Shown here one piece after another: positions 35,564 through 46,426 of a DNA stretch of 64,000 nt. Both the position numbers and the translations under genes were made by a program. The notes beneath the pieces are model-generated. The model was not told the DNA's origin and did not search any database. It saw only the letters and a program-made list of their open reading frames with translations. The first letter of the stretch is position 1. The number at the start of each line of letters is the position of its first letter. The DNA comes from Streptomyces sp. H27-H1 (GTDB taxonomy: Bacteria; Actinomycetota; Actinomycetes; Streptomycetales; Streptomycetaceae). The stretch spans positions 186,001-250,000 of the forward strand of contig NZ_JAPNLJ010000005.1 in assembly GCF_026627445.1 (NCBI RefSeq), written 5' to 3'.

Positions 35564-35968
35564 TCAGCCTCCCAGGGAGGTCAGGAGGCCGGCCAGGGCC
35601 GTGGCGGCGCTGACCGAGTCCACCAGCGGTGCCCACCGTTCCAGGGCGCCTCGCAGCCGGGGCAGCAGGCCGGGGGTGATCTCCACGGCCCCCTCCAGCC
35701 CCTCGGCGACCCCGTCCAGTTCGGCGTCGAGCGCCGCCCTGTCCTCGCCGCGCGGCAGCCTCACGAGGGCCGCGCGCAGCTCCAGTACCGCGTCCAGCAA
35801 CTCCTGCGGCCCCACGGTGTCCGCCCCCGCGCCCCCGTGGTGGACGGTGTTGATGTTGTCGCCGCCGCCGATGCTGAACGCGCTGCCCGTGACCTGGCCG
35901 ATCCGGACCGCGGGCTCCCGCCCGGCCGCGCCCGCACCGTTACCCGTACCGTCGTTTTCAGTTGCCAC
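35564..35968 (-). CDS. Small protein with GSxFSxGGGxNxN motif
   Basis: A 134-residue soluble protein of unknown function. After a polar N-terminus, residues about 22-45 (VRIGQVTGSAFSIGGG, then DNINTVHHGG) closely match the very C-terminus of the protein encoded just upstream: 12 of 20 positions are identical. The rest is helical (LLDAVLELRAALVRLPRGEDRAALDAELDGVAEGLEGAV and [34 protein letters not shown]). The GTG at 35968 lies 11 bp inside the upstream gene and has a GGGGGAG box made from that gene's last codons. The shared Gly/Asn motif on two co-translated partners suggests homotypic binding, possibly amyloid-like as in bacterial signalling motifs; this is inference. Confidence 0.84.
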   Translation of the reverse strand: MATENDGTGNGAGAAGREPAVRIGQVTGSAFSIGGGDNINTVHHGGAGADTVGPQELLDAVLELRAALVRLPRGEDRAALDAELDGVAEGLEGAVEITPGLLPRLRGALERWAPLVDSVSAATALAGLLTSLGG

Positions 35969-37661
35969 CGGTGCTCCCCCTGACCTTGGTGCTGTTGGTG
36001 TTGTTGCCACCGCCGACGCTGAAGGAACTGCCGTTCACCGACTGGATGAACACGCCGCCCTCGGCCACGTGGACCGCGCGCTGCGCGAACTCCTCCGTGT
36101 GCCAGCCCGCTTCGTGCAGTGCGACGACGACGCCCCCGACGACGCGGTCCTGAATGGTCTTCAGGAAGCGGTCGAGGTCCATCAGGTGGAACAGCGAGCC
36201 GTTGTCCTGGGAAGCCAGCTCGCGCACCGACACCCACGGTCCCTCGGGCCGGGCCCCGCCGTGCCCGCCGGTGGCGATCCGCCACCAGCTCGCCAGACCG
36301 CGGCCCAGTGTGGTGGCGGAGGCCACGAGGGAGCCGGGGGTGTGGCGCAGGGCCCAGACGGCCTTGCCGAAGCCGTTGTTGTTGCGGTAGCGCTGGGCGT
36401 CCGCGTCCGCGTTGTGGAATGCGGTCCGGACGGGCAGCAGCACGTGCGGCGCCACCTCGAGCATCATCATCCCGCCCTGCGTGTGGACCCGTACGAAGAC
36501 GGTGACGACGAGGTTCTCGTCCCAGCCGCCCACCCGTACGCGCAGGAAGTGCCGGCGGCGCTCGCCGCCCTCCTCGATGGAGGCGGCCCGCTGCTCGCCG
36601 AACTGTCCGTGCACGACCTGCGCGGTATCCCGGTGCGGAAGGCCGCTCGCGGGCAGGAACACGCACTCGTCCAGGACCAGTTCGCGCATCCGGTCGCCCA
36701 CGGCATCGGCCTGCGCCGGGGAACCGTGCGGGGAGGGCACCCGCAGGCGCTCCAGCAGCGGCACGATCCGCGCCAGGATGTGGGCGTTGGTGACCGGGAC
36801 CGGCTTGCGGTCGGGGCCGAGGTCCTCGCGCGGGCGCAGCTCCACGGACAGCTGCCAGGGCCGGAAGGAATCACCCGCCCCGCAGAACGGGTCGTTGACG
36901 TCGTACATGATCATCGGGGCGTGCTGCTCGGCCCTGATGCGCTGGCGGACCCGCTGGAAGCGGGCCCCGGCGCCGGCCTCGGCCGGGTCGTTCGCGTGGT
37001 CGGCGTAGCGGTGCTCGGAGAGGTCGCCGGCAATGGTCCGGAAGACGTGACCGCGCTGGAGTCCCACGACGGTGACCACACCGGCGAAGACCACCGGCGG
37101 CCACCAGAATCCGGCGACGACGAGACCCCCGCCCCCCGGCGAGAACGGCACGAAGACGCTCCCACCCACCTCGTCCAGGCCGCCGGCAGGCGCGAACCCG
37201 CCGAATCCGAGGGCGAGCAGGATGACGGCCAGCACGCACCAGGCGTAGATCCGCAGGATCACGGACAGCACGCGCAGCACCGCTCCGCCGCGGGGGCGCA
37301 GCCAGTCGGCCAGGCTCAGCAGCAGGAAGGGCAGGATCAGCGCCGCGAGAGCGCCGCCCGTGAGCAGGGAGCCGACGAACCAGGCCCCGAGGACGCCGGC
37401 GGCCCAGCCGAGTTCGGCGCGGCGGGCGCGCAGCGCGTGGGCGAGCACCCGGGAGGCGTCGTAGCCGTAGGAGGGGGCGACTATCCGTTCCTCGTGGACG
37501 TACAGCTCGTCGATGACCCGGTCGCGGTACCCGGCGTCGAGATACGTGCCCGCACAGAGGAAGCGGCCGGCCTCGCTGAGGGAGGGGTGCACCGGAGGGC
37601 GCCCCGCGGAGGGATCGGACCAACTGCCGCCGGGCTGCTGGGGAATCGGGATCTCGGTCAC
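35958..37661 (-). CDS. Large membrane protein with C-terminal GSxFSxGGGxNxN motif
   Basis: A 567-residue protein of unknown function, first of a three-gene operon. A cytosolic region of about 90 residues (LCAGTYLDAGYRDRVIDELYVHEERIVAPSYGYDASRVLAHALRARR) precedes four or five transmembrane helices (residues about 95-225). A large soluble domain follows (MIMYDVNDPFCGAGDSFRPWQLSVELRPRED, LPHRDTAQVVHGQFGEQRAASIEEGGERRRHFLRVRV). It ends with FIQSVNGSSFSVGGGNNTNS and a short Lys/Arg/Gly tail. The motif matches the N-terminal part of the next protein. The GTG at 37661 is used; the stop overlaps the next start by 11 bp. No close characterised family is recognised. Confidence 0.87.
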   Translation of the reverse strand: MTEIPIPQQPGGSWSDPSAGRPPVHPSLSEAGRFLCAGTYLDAGYRDRVIDELYVHEERIVAPSYGYDASRVLAHALRARRAELGWAAGVLGAWFVGSLLTGGALAALILPFLLLSLADWLRPRGGAVLRVLSVILRIYAWCVLAVILLALGFGGFAPAGGLDEVGGSVFVPFSPGGGGLVVAGFWWPPVVFAGVVTVVGLQRGHVFRTIAGDLSEHRYADHANDPAEAGAGARFQRVRQRIRAEQHAPMIMYDVNDPFCGAGDSFRPWQLSVELRPREDLGPDRKPVPVTNAHILARIVPLLERLRVPSPHGSPAQADAVGDRMRELVLDECVFLPASGLPHRDTAQVVHGQFGEQRAASIEEGGERRRHFLRVRVGGWDENLVVTVFVRVHTQGGMMMLEVAPHVLLPVRTAFHNADADAQRYRNNNGFGKAVWALRHTPGSLVASATTLGRGLASWWRIATGGHGGARPEGPWVSVRELASQDNGSLFHLMDLDRFLKTIQDRVVGGVVVALHEAGWHTEEFAQRAVHVAEGGVFIQSVNGSSFSVGGGNNTNSTKVRGSTGGN

Positions 37662-37710
37662 CGACCGACCCTAGGGGGCCCCTCCATACGGCGACAGAAC
37701 GATTCACGCC

Positions 37711-37742
37711 AAACGCCCCGGCCAGGTTTGGCCGGGGCGTTT
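37711..37742 (-). terminator. mdh terminator hairpin
   Basis: A perfect 14-bp stem AAACGCCCCGGCCA / TGGCCGGGGCGTTT with a 4-nt loop, 66 bp beyond the mdh stop. Flanking A3/T3 runs give it the look of an intrinsic terminator on both strands. Confidence 0.85.
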
Positions 37743-37807
37743 CGGTGTTCGTACCTGTTCGTACCTCTTCGTACGGCGGCCTGCGCGGCCGGGCCGTACG
37801 TGAACGA

Positions 37808-39531
<1,724 letters not shown>

Positions 39532-39542
<11 letters not shown>

Positions 39543-40395
39543 GGGGAACCGTCCGTTCGGCGGCCTCGACCACGTTGACGAGGAGCTGCGCCCTGGTCAT
39601 CGGGCCGACACCGCCGGGGTTCGGGGAGATCCAGCCGGCCACGTCCGCGACCCCGGGGTGCACGTCTCCGACGATCTTGCCGTTCTCGTCGCGGCTGACG
39701 CCGACGTCGAGCACGGCCGCGCCCGGCTTCACGTCCTCCGGCTTGACCAGGTGCGGCACACCGGCCGCCGCGACGACGATGTCCGCCTGGCGCAGCAGTC
39801 CGGACAGGTCGCGCGTGCCGGTGTGGCACAGGGTCACGGTCGCGTTCTCGGACTTGCGGGTGAGCAGCAGGCCGATGGACCGGCCGACGGTGATCCCGCG
39901 GCCGAGGACGACCACGTGCGCGCCGTTGATCTCCACGCCGTGGTGGCGCAGCAGCTGGACGATCCCGTACGGGGTGCACGGCAGCGGGCCCGGCTCGTTC
40001 AGGACCAGCCTGCCGAGTGACATCGGGTGCAGGCCGTCGGCGTCCTTCGCCGGGTCCATCAGCTCCAGGACGCGGTTGGTGTCGATGCCTTTGGGGAGCG
40101 GGAGTTGGACGATGTAGCCGGTGCACTCCGGGTTGGCGTTCAGCTCCCGCACGACCTCCTCGATGTCCTCCTGGGAGGCCGTCGCGGGGAGTTCGCGCTG
40201 GAGGGAGGCGATGCCGACCTCGGCGCAGTCCTTGTGCTTGCCGTTCACGTACCAGCGGCTGCCCGGGTCGTCGCCGACCAGCAGGGTGCCGAGGCCCGGG
40301 GTGATGCCCCGGGTCTTGAGCGCCGCCACGCGGGCGGTCAGTTCGGACTTGATCGCGGCTGCGGTGGCCTTGCCGTCGAGAATCTGGGCGGTCAT
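39532..40395 (-). CDS. folD: Methylenetetrahydrofolate dehydrogenase / cyclohydrolase
   Basis: A 287-residue bifunctional enzyme that oxidises 5,10-methylene-THF to 5,10-methenyl-THF (NADP) and hydrolyses it to 10-formyl-THF. Family motifs are [27 protein letters not shown] (containing the catalytic YxxxK), [24 protein letters not shown] and [17 protein letters not shown] in the NADP site, with the C-terminal [15 protein letters not shown]. The ATG at 40395 fits. Its product is the cofactor consumed by PurN and PurH nearby, and GlyA supplies its substrate. No ZTP riboswitch is seen upstream of this gene. DUF3017 follows with an 11-bp overlap. Confidence 0.97.
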
Positions 40396-40641
40396 GGCCC
40401 CATCCTCCCGGATGGAGCGGTCAGGGATCCAGTCGTGGCGGCCGAGCGACCTGTCCGGCTTCGTTGCACTTGCACAACAAGTGCCCGGCGGGCCGCGTCG
40501 CGGCTGGACAATCCGGGTCCGACGGGACGACGATGCGGGGAAAGAGTGCCGCGGGCAGTGCCGGGGGGCGGGCCGCACGACCAGCAGTGTTTCCTCCTGG
40601 CGTGCCGTGCGTCCCCGCACTTCCACGGAGGAACACCCCAG

Positions 40642-41289
40642 ATGAGCTTCGGCGACCCGAACAACCCGTACGGGCAGCAGCCGCAGGGCGGCCAGCCCGG
40701 TTACGGCTACCCCCAGCAGGCCCCACAGGGCGTCCCGGCCCAGGGCGGCTACGCCTACCCGCAGCAGGGCCAGGCGTACCCGGGCGTACCCGGCTACCCG
40801 GGCTCCCCCATGCCGATGCCCGGCGGGGTCAAGGGTGCCCGGGTCATCCTCTTCATCCTCGGCGGCCTCCAGGCCCTGGGCGGCCTGGCCGTCGGCGTCG
40901 GCGGCGCGTTGTTCGCCACGGCGCTCTCCGGCTCCGGCTCCAGCTCCTCTGCGAGCGACGCGGGCGCCGTCGCGGGCGGCGTGTTCGTCATCGTCGGCAT
41001 CTTCCTCGTCGGCGTCTCCCTGTGGCCGATCCTGACGGCCGCCAAGCTGGGCAAGGGCCGCGGCGGCGTCCGGGTCTCCGGGATCATCTTCGGGTCGATC
41101 CAGACCCTCTTCTCCGGCGGCAGCCTGATCATCAGCATCGTGACGCTCAGCAGCTTGCACGACTCCGGCGTCACCCCCTTCATGTTCTCGATGCTCCCCG
41201 CCCTGCTCTCGTTCGGCCTGGGCCTGTGGATCCTCATCGGCCTGGCCAACTCGGCCGCGAGCGTCTACTTCCGGCGCCCCCTGTACTAG
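40642..41289 (+). CDS. Four-helix membrane protein with GYGYP-rich N-terminus
   Basis: A 215-residue protein of unknown function. Residues 1-60 are Gln/Gly/Tyr/Pro-rich ([27 protein letters not shown]). Four transmembrane helices follow: [71 protein letters not shown] and [24 protein letters not shown] short cytosolic tail ends in FRRPLY. The ATG at 40642 has a GGAGGAA box 10 nt upstream. It is divergent from folD and convergent with purH, separated from purH by a 24-bp hairpin. The disordered head resembles the protein at 16069, but the membrane parts are unrelated. Confidence 0.88.
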   Translation: MSFGDPNNPYGQQPQGGQPGYGYPQQAPQGVPAQGGYAYPQQGQAYPGVPGYPGSPMPMPGGVKGARVILFILGGLQALGGLAVGVGGALFATALSGSGSSSSASDAGAVAGGVFVIVGIFLVGVSLWPILTAAKLGKGRGGVRVSGIIFGSIQTLFSGGSLIISIVTLSSLHDSGVTPFMFSMLPALLSFGLGLWILIGLANSAASVYFRRPLY

Positions 41290-41340
41290 GACCGGCGCCC
41301 GTACGAGCCCGCGTACCGCCCGGGTGCCCGTACCACCCGC

Positions 41341-41392
41341 GCACGGCGAAGGCCGCGTACCGCAGCAGTGCGGTACGCGGCCTTCGCCGTGC
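41341..41392. terminator. Bidirectional terminator between membrane protein gene and purH
   Basis: A perfect 24-bp stem (41341-41364 with 41369-41392) with a GCAG loop, between convergent genes ending at 41289 (+) and 41412 (-). Confidence 0.85.
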
Positions 41393-41411
41393 GTGCGGGT
41401 GAGCGCCGGAC

Positions 41412-43028
41412 TCAGTGGAAGAAGTGGCGGGTCCCGGTGAGGTACATCGTCACGCCCGCCGCCTTCGCGGCCTCGATCACCAGCTCGTCGCGCATCGAAC
41501 CGCCCGGCTGGACCACGGCCTTGATGCCGGCGGCCGTCAGGATCTCCAGCCCGTCGGCGAAGGGGAAGAAGGCGTCGGACGCGGCGTACGAGCCCTGCGC
41601 GCGCTCGGCGCCCGCACGCTCGACGGCCAGCTTCGCGGAGTCGACGCGGTTGACCTGGCCCATGCCGACGCCGACCGAGGCGCCGTCCTTGGCCAGCAGG
41701 ATCGCGTTGGACTTGACGGCGCGGCAGGCCTTCCACGCGAAGGCGAGGTCGGCGAGCTCGTCGGCGGAGAGGGCCTCGCCGGTGGCGAGCGTCCAGTTGG
41801 CCGGGTCGTCGCCCGCCGCCTGGAAGACGTCACTGTGCTGGAGCAGCACGCCGCCGGAGATGGGCTTGAGGTCGCCCGGCTGGTGCGGGTGGCCCTCCAC
41901 CTTCAGGACGCGGATGTTCTTCTTCTTCGCCAGGACCTCCAGGGCGCCCGGCTCGAAGTCGGGGGCGACGATGACCTCGGTGAAGATCTCCGCGACCTGC
42001 CCGGCGAGCTCGACGCTCACCGGGCGGTTGACGGCGATGACGCCGCCGAAGGCGGAGGCCGTGTCGCAGGCGTGCGCCTTGCGGTGGGCCTCGGCGACGT
42101 CCTTGCCCACCGCGATGCCGCACGGGTTGGCGTGCTTGATGATCGCGACGCAGGGCTCTTCGTGGTCGTAGGCGGCGCGGCGGGCCGCGTCGGTGTCCAC
42201 GTAGTTGTTGTAGGACATCTCCTTGCCGTGCAGCTGCTCGGCATTGGCGAGCCCGCCCGGCTGGCCGTCCGTGTAGAGGGCGGCGGCCTGGTGCGGGTTC
42301 TCGCCGTAGCGGAGGGTCGACTTGCGCTCCCACGCGCCGGCCAGGAACTCGGGCAGTACGGCTTCCGGCTCCGGGGCGTACGCGTTCGTGAACCAGGAGG
42401 CCACGGCGACGTCGTACGCGGCGGTGTGCTGGAAGGCCTCGGCCGCCAGGCGCTTGCGGGCGGTGAGGTCGAAACCGCCGCCCTGGGCGGCGGCGAGCAC
42501 GTCGGCGTAGCGCGCCGGGCTGGTGACCACGGCCACCGAGGGGTGGTTCTTGGCGGCGGCGCGGACCATCGAGGGGCCGCCGATGTCGATCTGCTCCACG
42601 CACTCGTCCGGGGTCGCGCCCGACTGGACGGTCGCGAGGAAGGGGTAGAGGTTGACGATCACCAGGTCGAAGGGCTCGACTCCCAGCTCGGCGAGCTGGT
42701 TGCGGTGGTCCTCCAGGCGCAGGTCGGCGAGGATGCCGGCGTGCACGCGCGGGTGCAGGGTCTTGACCCGGCCGTCCAGGCACTCGGGGAAGCCGGTCAG
42801 CTCCTCGACCTTGGTGACGGGCACTCCGGCGGCGGCGATCTTCGCGGCGGTGGAACCGGTCGAGACCAGCGAGACACCGGCCTCGTGCAGGCCGCGGGCC
42901 AGCTCTTCCAGCCCCGTCTTGTCGTAGACGCTGACGAGCGCGCGCCGGATCGGGCGCTTCGACGCGGCGAGGTCTTCGCCCTCTGCGGTCACGGTCTCTG
43001 CGGTCCCTGCGGCCTCTGCGGCGGTCAC
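41412..43028 (-). CDS. purH: Bifunctional AICAR transformylase / IMP cyclohydrolase
   Basis: A 538-residue enzyme for the last two steps of IMP synthesis. The N-terminal MGS-like IMP cyclohydrolase domain ([42 protein letters not shown]) spans about residues 25-220. The AICAR transformylase domain has [22 protein letters not shown] with the catalytic Lys-His, and [12 protein letters not shown]. The transformylase uses 10-formyl-THF; its substrate AICAR (ZMP) is the precursor of the ZTP signal read by the glyA riboswitch. The GTG at 43028 overlaps the purN stop (GTGA), so the two are translationally coupled. Confidence 0.97.
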   Translation of the reverse strand: MTAAEAAGTAETVTAEGEDLAASKRPIRRALVSVYDKTGLEELARGLHEAGVSLVSTGSTAAKIAAAGVPVTKVEELTGFPECLDGRVKTLHPRVHAGILADLRLEDHRNQLAELGVEPFDLVIVNLYPFLATVQSGATPDECVEQIDIGGPSMVRAAAKNHPSVAVVTSPARYADVLAAAQGGGFDLTARKRLAAEAFQHTAAYDVAVASWFTNAYAPEPEAVLPEFLAGAWERKSTLRYGENPHQAAALYTDGQPGGLANAEQLHGKEMSYNNYVDTDAARRAAYDHEEPCVAIIKHANPCGIAVGKDVAEAHRKAHACDTASAFGGVIAVNRPVSVELAGQVAEIFTEVIVAPDFEPGALEVLAKKKNIRVLKVEGHPHQPGDLKPISGGVLLQHSDVFQAAGDDPANWTLATGEALSADELADLAFAWKACRAVKSNAILLAKDGASVGVGMGQVNRVDSAKLAVERAGAERAQGSYAASDAFFPFADGLEILTAAGIKAVVQPGGSMRDELVIEAAKAAGVTMYLTGTRHFFH

Positions 43029-43648
43029 TGGATTGTTACCTTTCGTCCCTCGATGCGGTAGCCGTGCCGGGCCAGGCGCCCCACGACGTCGACGAGCAGC
43101 TCGCGCTCGACTTCCTTGATCCGCTCATGGAGAGCGGCTTCGTCCTCTTCGTCCCGGACCTCGACCACACCCTGAGCGATGATGGGACCGGTGTCCACGC
43201 CCGCGTCCACGAAGTGGACGGTGCAGCCGGTGACCTTCGCGCCGTAGGCGAGGGCGTCCCGTACGCCGTGGGCGCCGGGGAAGGCCGGGAGGAGGGCGGG
43301 GTGGGTGTTGACGAACCGGCCGCCGAAGCGGCCGATGAACTCCGGCCCCACGATCTTCATGAATCCCGCCGAGACCACGAGGTCCGGCGCGTGCGCGTCC
43401 GTGGCCTCCGTCAGGGCGGCGTCCCACTGCTCACGGCTCCCGTACGCCTTGACCGGGCACACGAAGGTGGGGATCCCCGCCTTCTCCGCGCGCTCCAGGC
43501 CGGCGATGTTCTCGCGGTCGGCTCCCACGGCGACGACTTCGGCGCCGAAGCCCTCGGGTCCGCCGGGGTGGGCGTCGATGGCGTCGAGCAGTGCCTGGAG
43601 GTTGGTGCCGGATCCGGAGACCAGCACGACCAGGCGGGAGGCGGCCAT
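43025..43648 (-). CDS. purN: Phosphoribosylglycinamide formyltransferase
   Basis: A 207-residue GAR transformylase (step 3 of purine synthesis, 10-formyl-THF-dependent). [20 protein letters not shown] binds GAR. The catalytic set is [33 protein letters not shown], containing Asn and His, with the Asp in [20 protein letters not shown]. The ATG at 43648 is standard. It overlaps purH by GTGA. The leader upstream has an imperfect GC-rich hairpin (about 43667-43693) of unknown role but no pfl consensus. With purH, folD and glyA it makes this region a one-carbon/purine neighbourhood. Confidence 0.97.
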   Translation of the reverse strand: MAASRLVVLVSGSGTNLQALLDAIDAHPGGPEGFGAEVVAVGADRENIAGLERAEKAGIPTFVCPVKAYGSREQWDAALTEATDAHAPDLVVSAGFMKIVGPEFIGRFGGRFVNTHPALLPAFPGAHGVRDALAYGAKVTGCTVHFVDAGVDTGPIIAQGVVEVRDEEDEAALHERIKEVERELLVDVVGRLARHGYRIEGRKVTIQ

Positions 43649-43910
43649 GGGAGGCCCTTTCTCGTCGAGCGGGGGCGCCTCCCGGCGTGAACCGGGGGCG
43701 CGTCGTTCGTCTTGTGCGATCGCATGAAACTTCGGGTCGCCGAGATACGGCGGACCCTACGAAGCCACCGACCGCCTGCAACGATACCGGCACACCGGAC
43801 GGCCCCCGAGGGACGGGGGGACGGGTGGGCGGTAGCGTCTGGCGTACACGCCGTAAACAGGCCTTCGACGTCCCAGCGACGTCCACGACACAGGGGATGA
43901 AACACACCCG

Positions 43911-44582
43911 ATGCCGGACCGCCCCCAGCCCGACCGCTCCACCGACGACAACCCCTTCGCGGCGCCCCCGGAAGGCCGGCCCGACCAGCTCTGGGAGCCG
44001 CGCGCCGGCGGTGACGGCGGCGACAAGCAGAACCCTGGGTCGGGGCCGGGCGAGGCGCCCGGGTCCGGGCCGGTGCGCTGGGACCCCAAGGACCCGATCC
44101 AGCGGCGGGCGCGGTACGCGCTGCTGGCCGGCATGTGGGGCTTCTTCTTCGGGGTCTTCGGCATCCCCTCGATGGGGCTGCTGCTGGGCGCGCTGGCCCT
44201 GTACTGGGGGATCAGCGCGCTGCGCGGGGTCCCGGCGAAGCCCTCCGGGGACGCCGCGCAGGACGCCCCGGCGGCGGATTCGGGTACGGGTGCCGGTACG
44301 GGTACGAGTGCGGGTGCCGGTACGAGTGCGGGTGCCGGTCCGGCCCGGGGTGGGCCGGCCTCGCTGGGCGCCGCCGCCCGGCCCCAGCGCACTGCGGCGG
44401 TGAGCGGCCTGGTGACCGCTTCGCTGGCGATCCTGCTGGCGGCGTCCTCGTACGCGGTGCAGCTCACGTACAAGGACTTCTACGTCTGCAAGCAGGACGC
44501 CCTCACCAAGCCGGCCGAGCTGCAGTGCAACGACCTGCTGCCGGACAACTTCATCGGCAAGATGCTCCGGGTCCAGCGGTAG
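43911..44582 (+). CDS. Membrane protein of unknown function
   Basis: A 223-residue protein. A polar, Pro/Asp/Gly-rich cytosolic head of about 65 residues leads into a helix pair (YALLAGMWGFFFGVFGIPSMGLLLGALALYWGISAL). A Gly/Thr/Ala minisatellite linker follows, then a third transmembrane helix (AAVSGLVTASLAILLAASSYAVQL) and a short C-terminal segment with two Cys (YKDFYVCKQDALTKPAELQCNDLLPDNF). It is divergent from purN and convergent with the PerM-like gene. The linker DNA is built of GGGTGCCGGTAC-like repeats. No family role is known. Confidence 0.87.
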   Translation: MPDRPQPDRSTDDNPFAAPPEGRPDQLWEPRAGGDGGDKQNPGSGPGEAPGSGPVRWDPKDPIQRRARYALLAGMWGFFFGVFGIPSMGLLLGALALYWGISALRGVPAKPSGDAAQDAPAADSGTGAGTGTSAGAGTSAGAGPARGGPASLGAAARPQRTAAVSGLVTASLAILLAASSYAVQLTYKDFYVCKQDALTKPAELQCNDLLPDNFIGKMLRVQR

Positions 44583-44612
44583 CCACTCGGTCCGGGCGGC
44601 CTTCGGCCCGGG

Positions 44613-46307
44613 CTACCCGGCCGGTTCCTGCGCGACCCGCTCGGCCGGCCCCGGGTCCGTCCCGGCAGGCTTCCGGCGGGCCAGTACGCGGGCGCCGGTC
44701 ACGGGCGGGACGAGCGGGGACGGGAGCTGCCGGGGCTGGAGCGGAAGCCCCGGAAGGGGCGACTCGGATACGGACCCGGGCCCGTTCTCCCCGGCGGTCA
44801 CCAGCGGCGGCGGCTCCGCGGGCAGCGCGGGGAGCGGGATCGGGGTCAGGTCCAGCTTGAGGCCGGGCATGACCAGGACGGGACGCTTCGGCGGCGCGGA
44901 CACCGGCCGGGGCGGTTCCTCCGGGACCCGTGCCGGGGGCGGCCCCTCGCCCTCCGCGGGCGTGGCGGAGAAGTCCGGGATCAGGGTGCCCGCCGCGCGG
45001 CGCAGGGCCGCCCAGCGAACCTCGCGCACGCCGCTGTCGTGCCAGCCGTCCTCGGCATCGGCTTCTGCCAGGCCCTTCGCGGGCCGGTTCCGCAACGCGT
45101 GCACCGTCACCGCCAGCGGGACCGCGAGGACCAGGGTCCAGATCAGGGCCGCCCCGCCCGTCTGCCACCACACGGGGCCGAAGGCGGCCAGTGCCCGGGA
45201 ACCGAGCGGGCCCGCCGAAGCCGCGGCGAGAGCGGTCGTCGCCAGTGCGCACACCAGCGCCCCCAGCGCCGCCGTGAGCGCGGTTTCCCCGTACGAGACC
45301 TCGCGTGCCCGGCGTACCGCGAACCAGCCCACCGCCAGCCCGGCCACCACCGGCACCACCCCGACGGCCCAGGTCAGCGGCGTGCCGGCGCCCTCCGCGG
45401 GCAGAGCCGCGAGCAGCGGGAACCGCGGCAGCGCGGGCGAGCCGCCGAAGCCGAGCGGGGTCGCCGTGGCTCCGGTGCCGAGGGCGAAGCCGGGGCCGAG
45501 GGTGTAGGCGGCGCCCCAGACGACGGCGTTCGGGATCAGCGTGAGGGCGAGCAGCAGCACCGCGAAGCGGCCCGACCAGACCCCGGTCAGCGCCCCGAAG
45601 GAACCCTGCACTTCCGCCGCGTGCCAGGCCAGCGAGGCACCGACCAGCAGGGCTCCGCCGCCGAGGAGCACCAGCACCCCGCCGGCGCCGGCCCGTAGCG
45701 CGAGGGCGTAGCGGGGCCGGGCGAGCCGGCCGGGCAGCTGCCCGAGAGGCCTTCCCCGGGACTCCCAGACCCCGCCGGCCGCGGCGAGGGCGGCGACGAT
45801 CGGCAGGTGCCGGGCCGCGCTGAGCGGGTCGGCGGGCATCGGACCGGAGGCCGCGTAGACGACGGCCAGGGCGCCGACCCCGAGGTAGCCGCAGAGCACG
45901 GCGGAGAACACCACGGCCGCGGGCAGCGGCTCCGCGCGCCCGTCCTCCTCCCCGGCGCTGCCGAGCCGGGCGGCACGCCGGATGAGCAGCGCGGGCAGGG
46001 CGACGAGCAGCAGCGGGGTCAGGCCGACGGGGGCGGGCACCCCCGAGAGGGTGTCGTAGCGGACCAGCTCGGTCCCGTGGGCGAGCAGCCACAGGCCCGC
46101 GGCGAGGTGCAGGGCGCCGCCGGGGCCGCTGTCGGGGTAGGGGGAGCTGATCCACAGCACGATGACGAGCACGGCGAGGAAGCCGAGCCCCAGTACGGCG
46201 GCGACGGCGCCACCCACGACACACGCGGCGGCCGCCGGGGAGCGGCGCCGTACGGGGGCCCTTGGGGGCGTGGGCAACGAGGTCCCGCGTTCGGTCACTT
46301 GGGTCAC
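44613..46307 (-). CDS. DUF6350/PerM-like polytopic membrane protein
   Basis: A 564-residue protein with about ten transmembrane helices up to residue 400 and a Pro-rich cytosolic tail. Segments such as LGLGFLAVLVIVLWISSPYPDSGPGGALHLAAGLWLLAHG and VGLTPLLLVALPALLIRRAAR match the actinobacterial DUF6350 family, which includes mycobacterial PerM, a protein that supports cell division under stress. The GTG at 46307 is chosen because the preceding sequence is unconserved; start codons up to 46433 would overlap the divergent gene. It stands next to purN and sucCD as in related genomes. Assignment to PerM is by pattern and context. Confidence 0.85.
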   Translation of the reverse strand: MTQVTERGTSLPTPPRAPVRRRSPAAAACVVGGAVAAVLGLGFLAVLVIVLWISSPYPDSGPGGALHLAAGLWLLAHGTELVRYDTLSGVPAPVGLTPLLLVALPALLIRRAARLGSAGEEDGRAEPLPAAVVFSAVLCGYLGVGALAVVYAASGPMPADPLSAARHLPIVAALAAAGGVWESRGRPLGQLPGRLARPRYALALRAGAGGVLVLLGGGALLVGASLAWHAAEVQGSFGALTGVWSGRFAVLLLALTLIPNAVVWGAAYTLGPGFALGTGATATPLGFGGSPALPRFPLLAALPAEGAGTPLTWAVGVVPVVAGLAVGWFAVRRAREVSYGETALTAALGALVCALATTALAAASAGPLGSRALAAFGPVWWQTGGAALIWTLVLAVPLAVTVHALRNRPAKGLAEADAEDGWHDSGVREVRWAALRRAAGTLIPDFSATPAEGEGPPPARVPEEPPRPVSAPPKRPVLVMPGLKLDLTPIPLPALPAEPPPLVTAGENGPGSVSESPLPGLPLQPRQLPSPLVPPVTGARVLARRKPAGTDPGPAERVAQEPAG

Positions 46308-46426
46308 CCCGCCATGGTGCCAACGACACGCGCTATGGGCGGGTAACAGGCGAATGACCGTGGTGTCGCTCAATATACGTTTATGTACTTTTTCGCTCAG
46401 GGCGTCCGGGTCGCGGGGAGTGTGGC

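Noticed and set aside
40396..40641. ZTP riboswitch upstream of folD
   Set aside because: No pfl blocks; only a small GCACTT/AAGTGC inverted repeat (40466-40484) of unknown meaning.
43649..43910. Second ZTP riboswitch upstream of purN
   Set aside because: A GC-rich hairpin is present but neither GACTGGCG nor the CCGCCTGGGC block is found.
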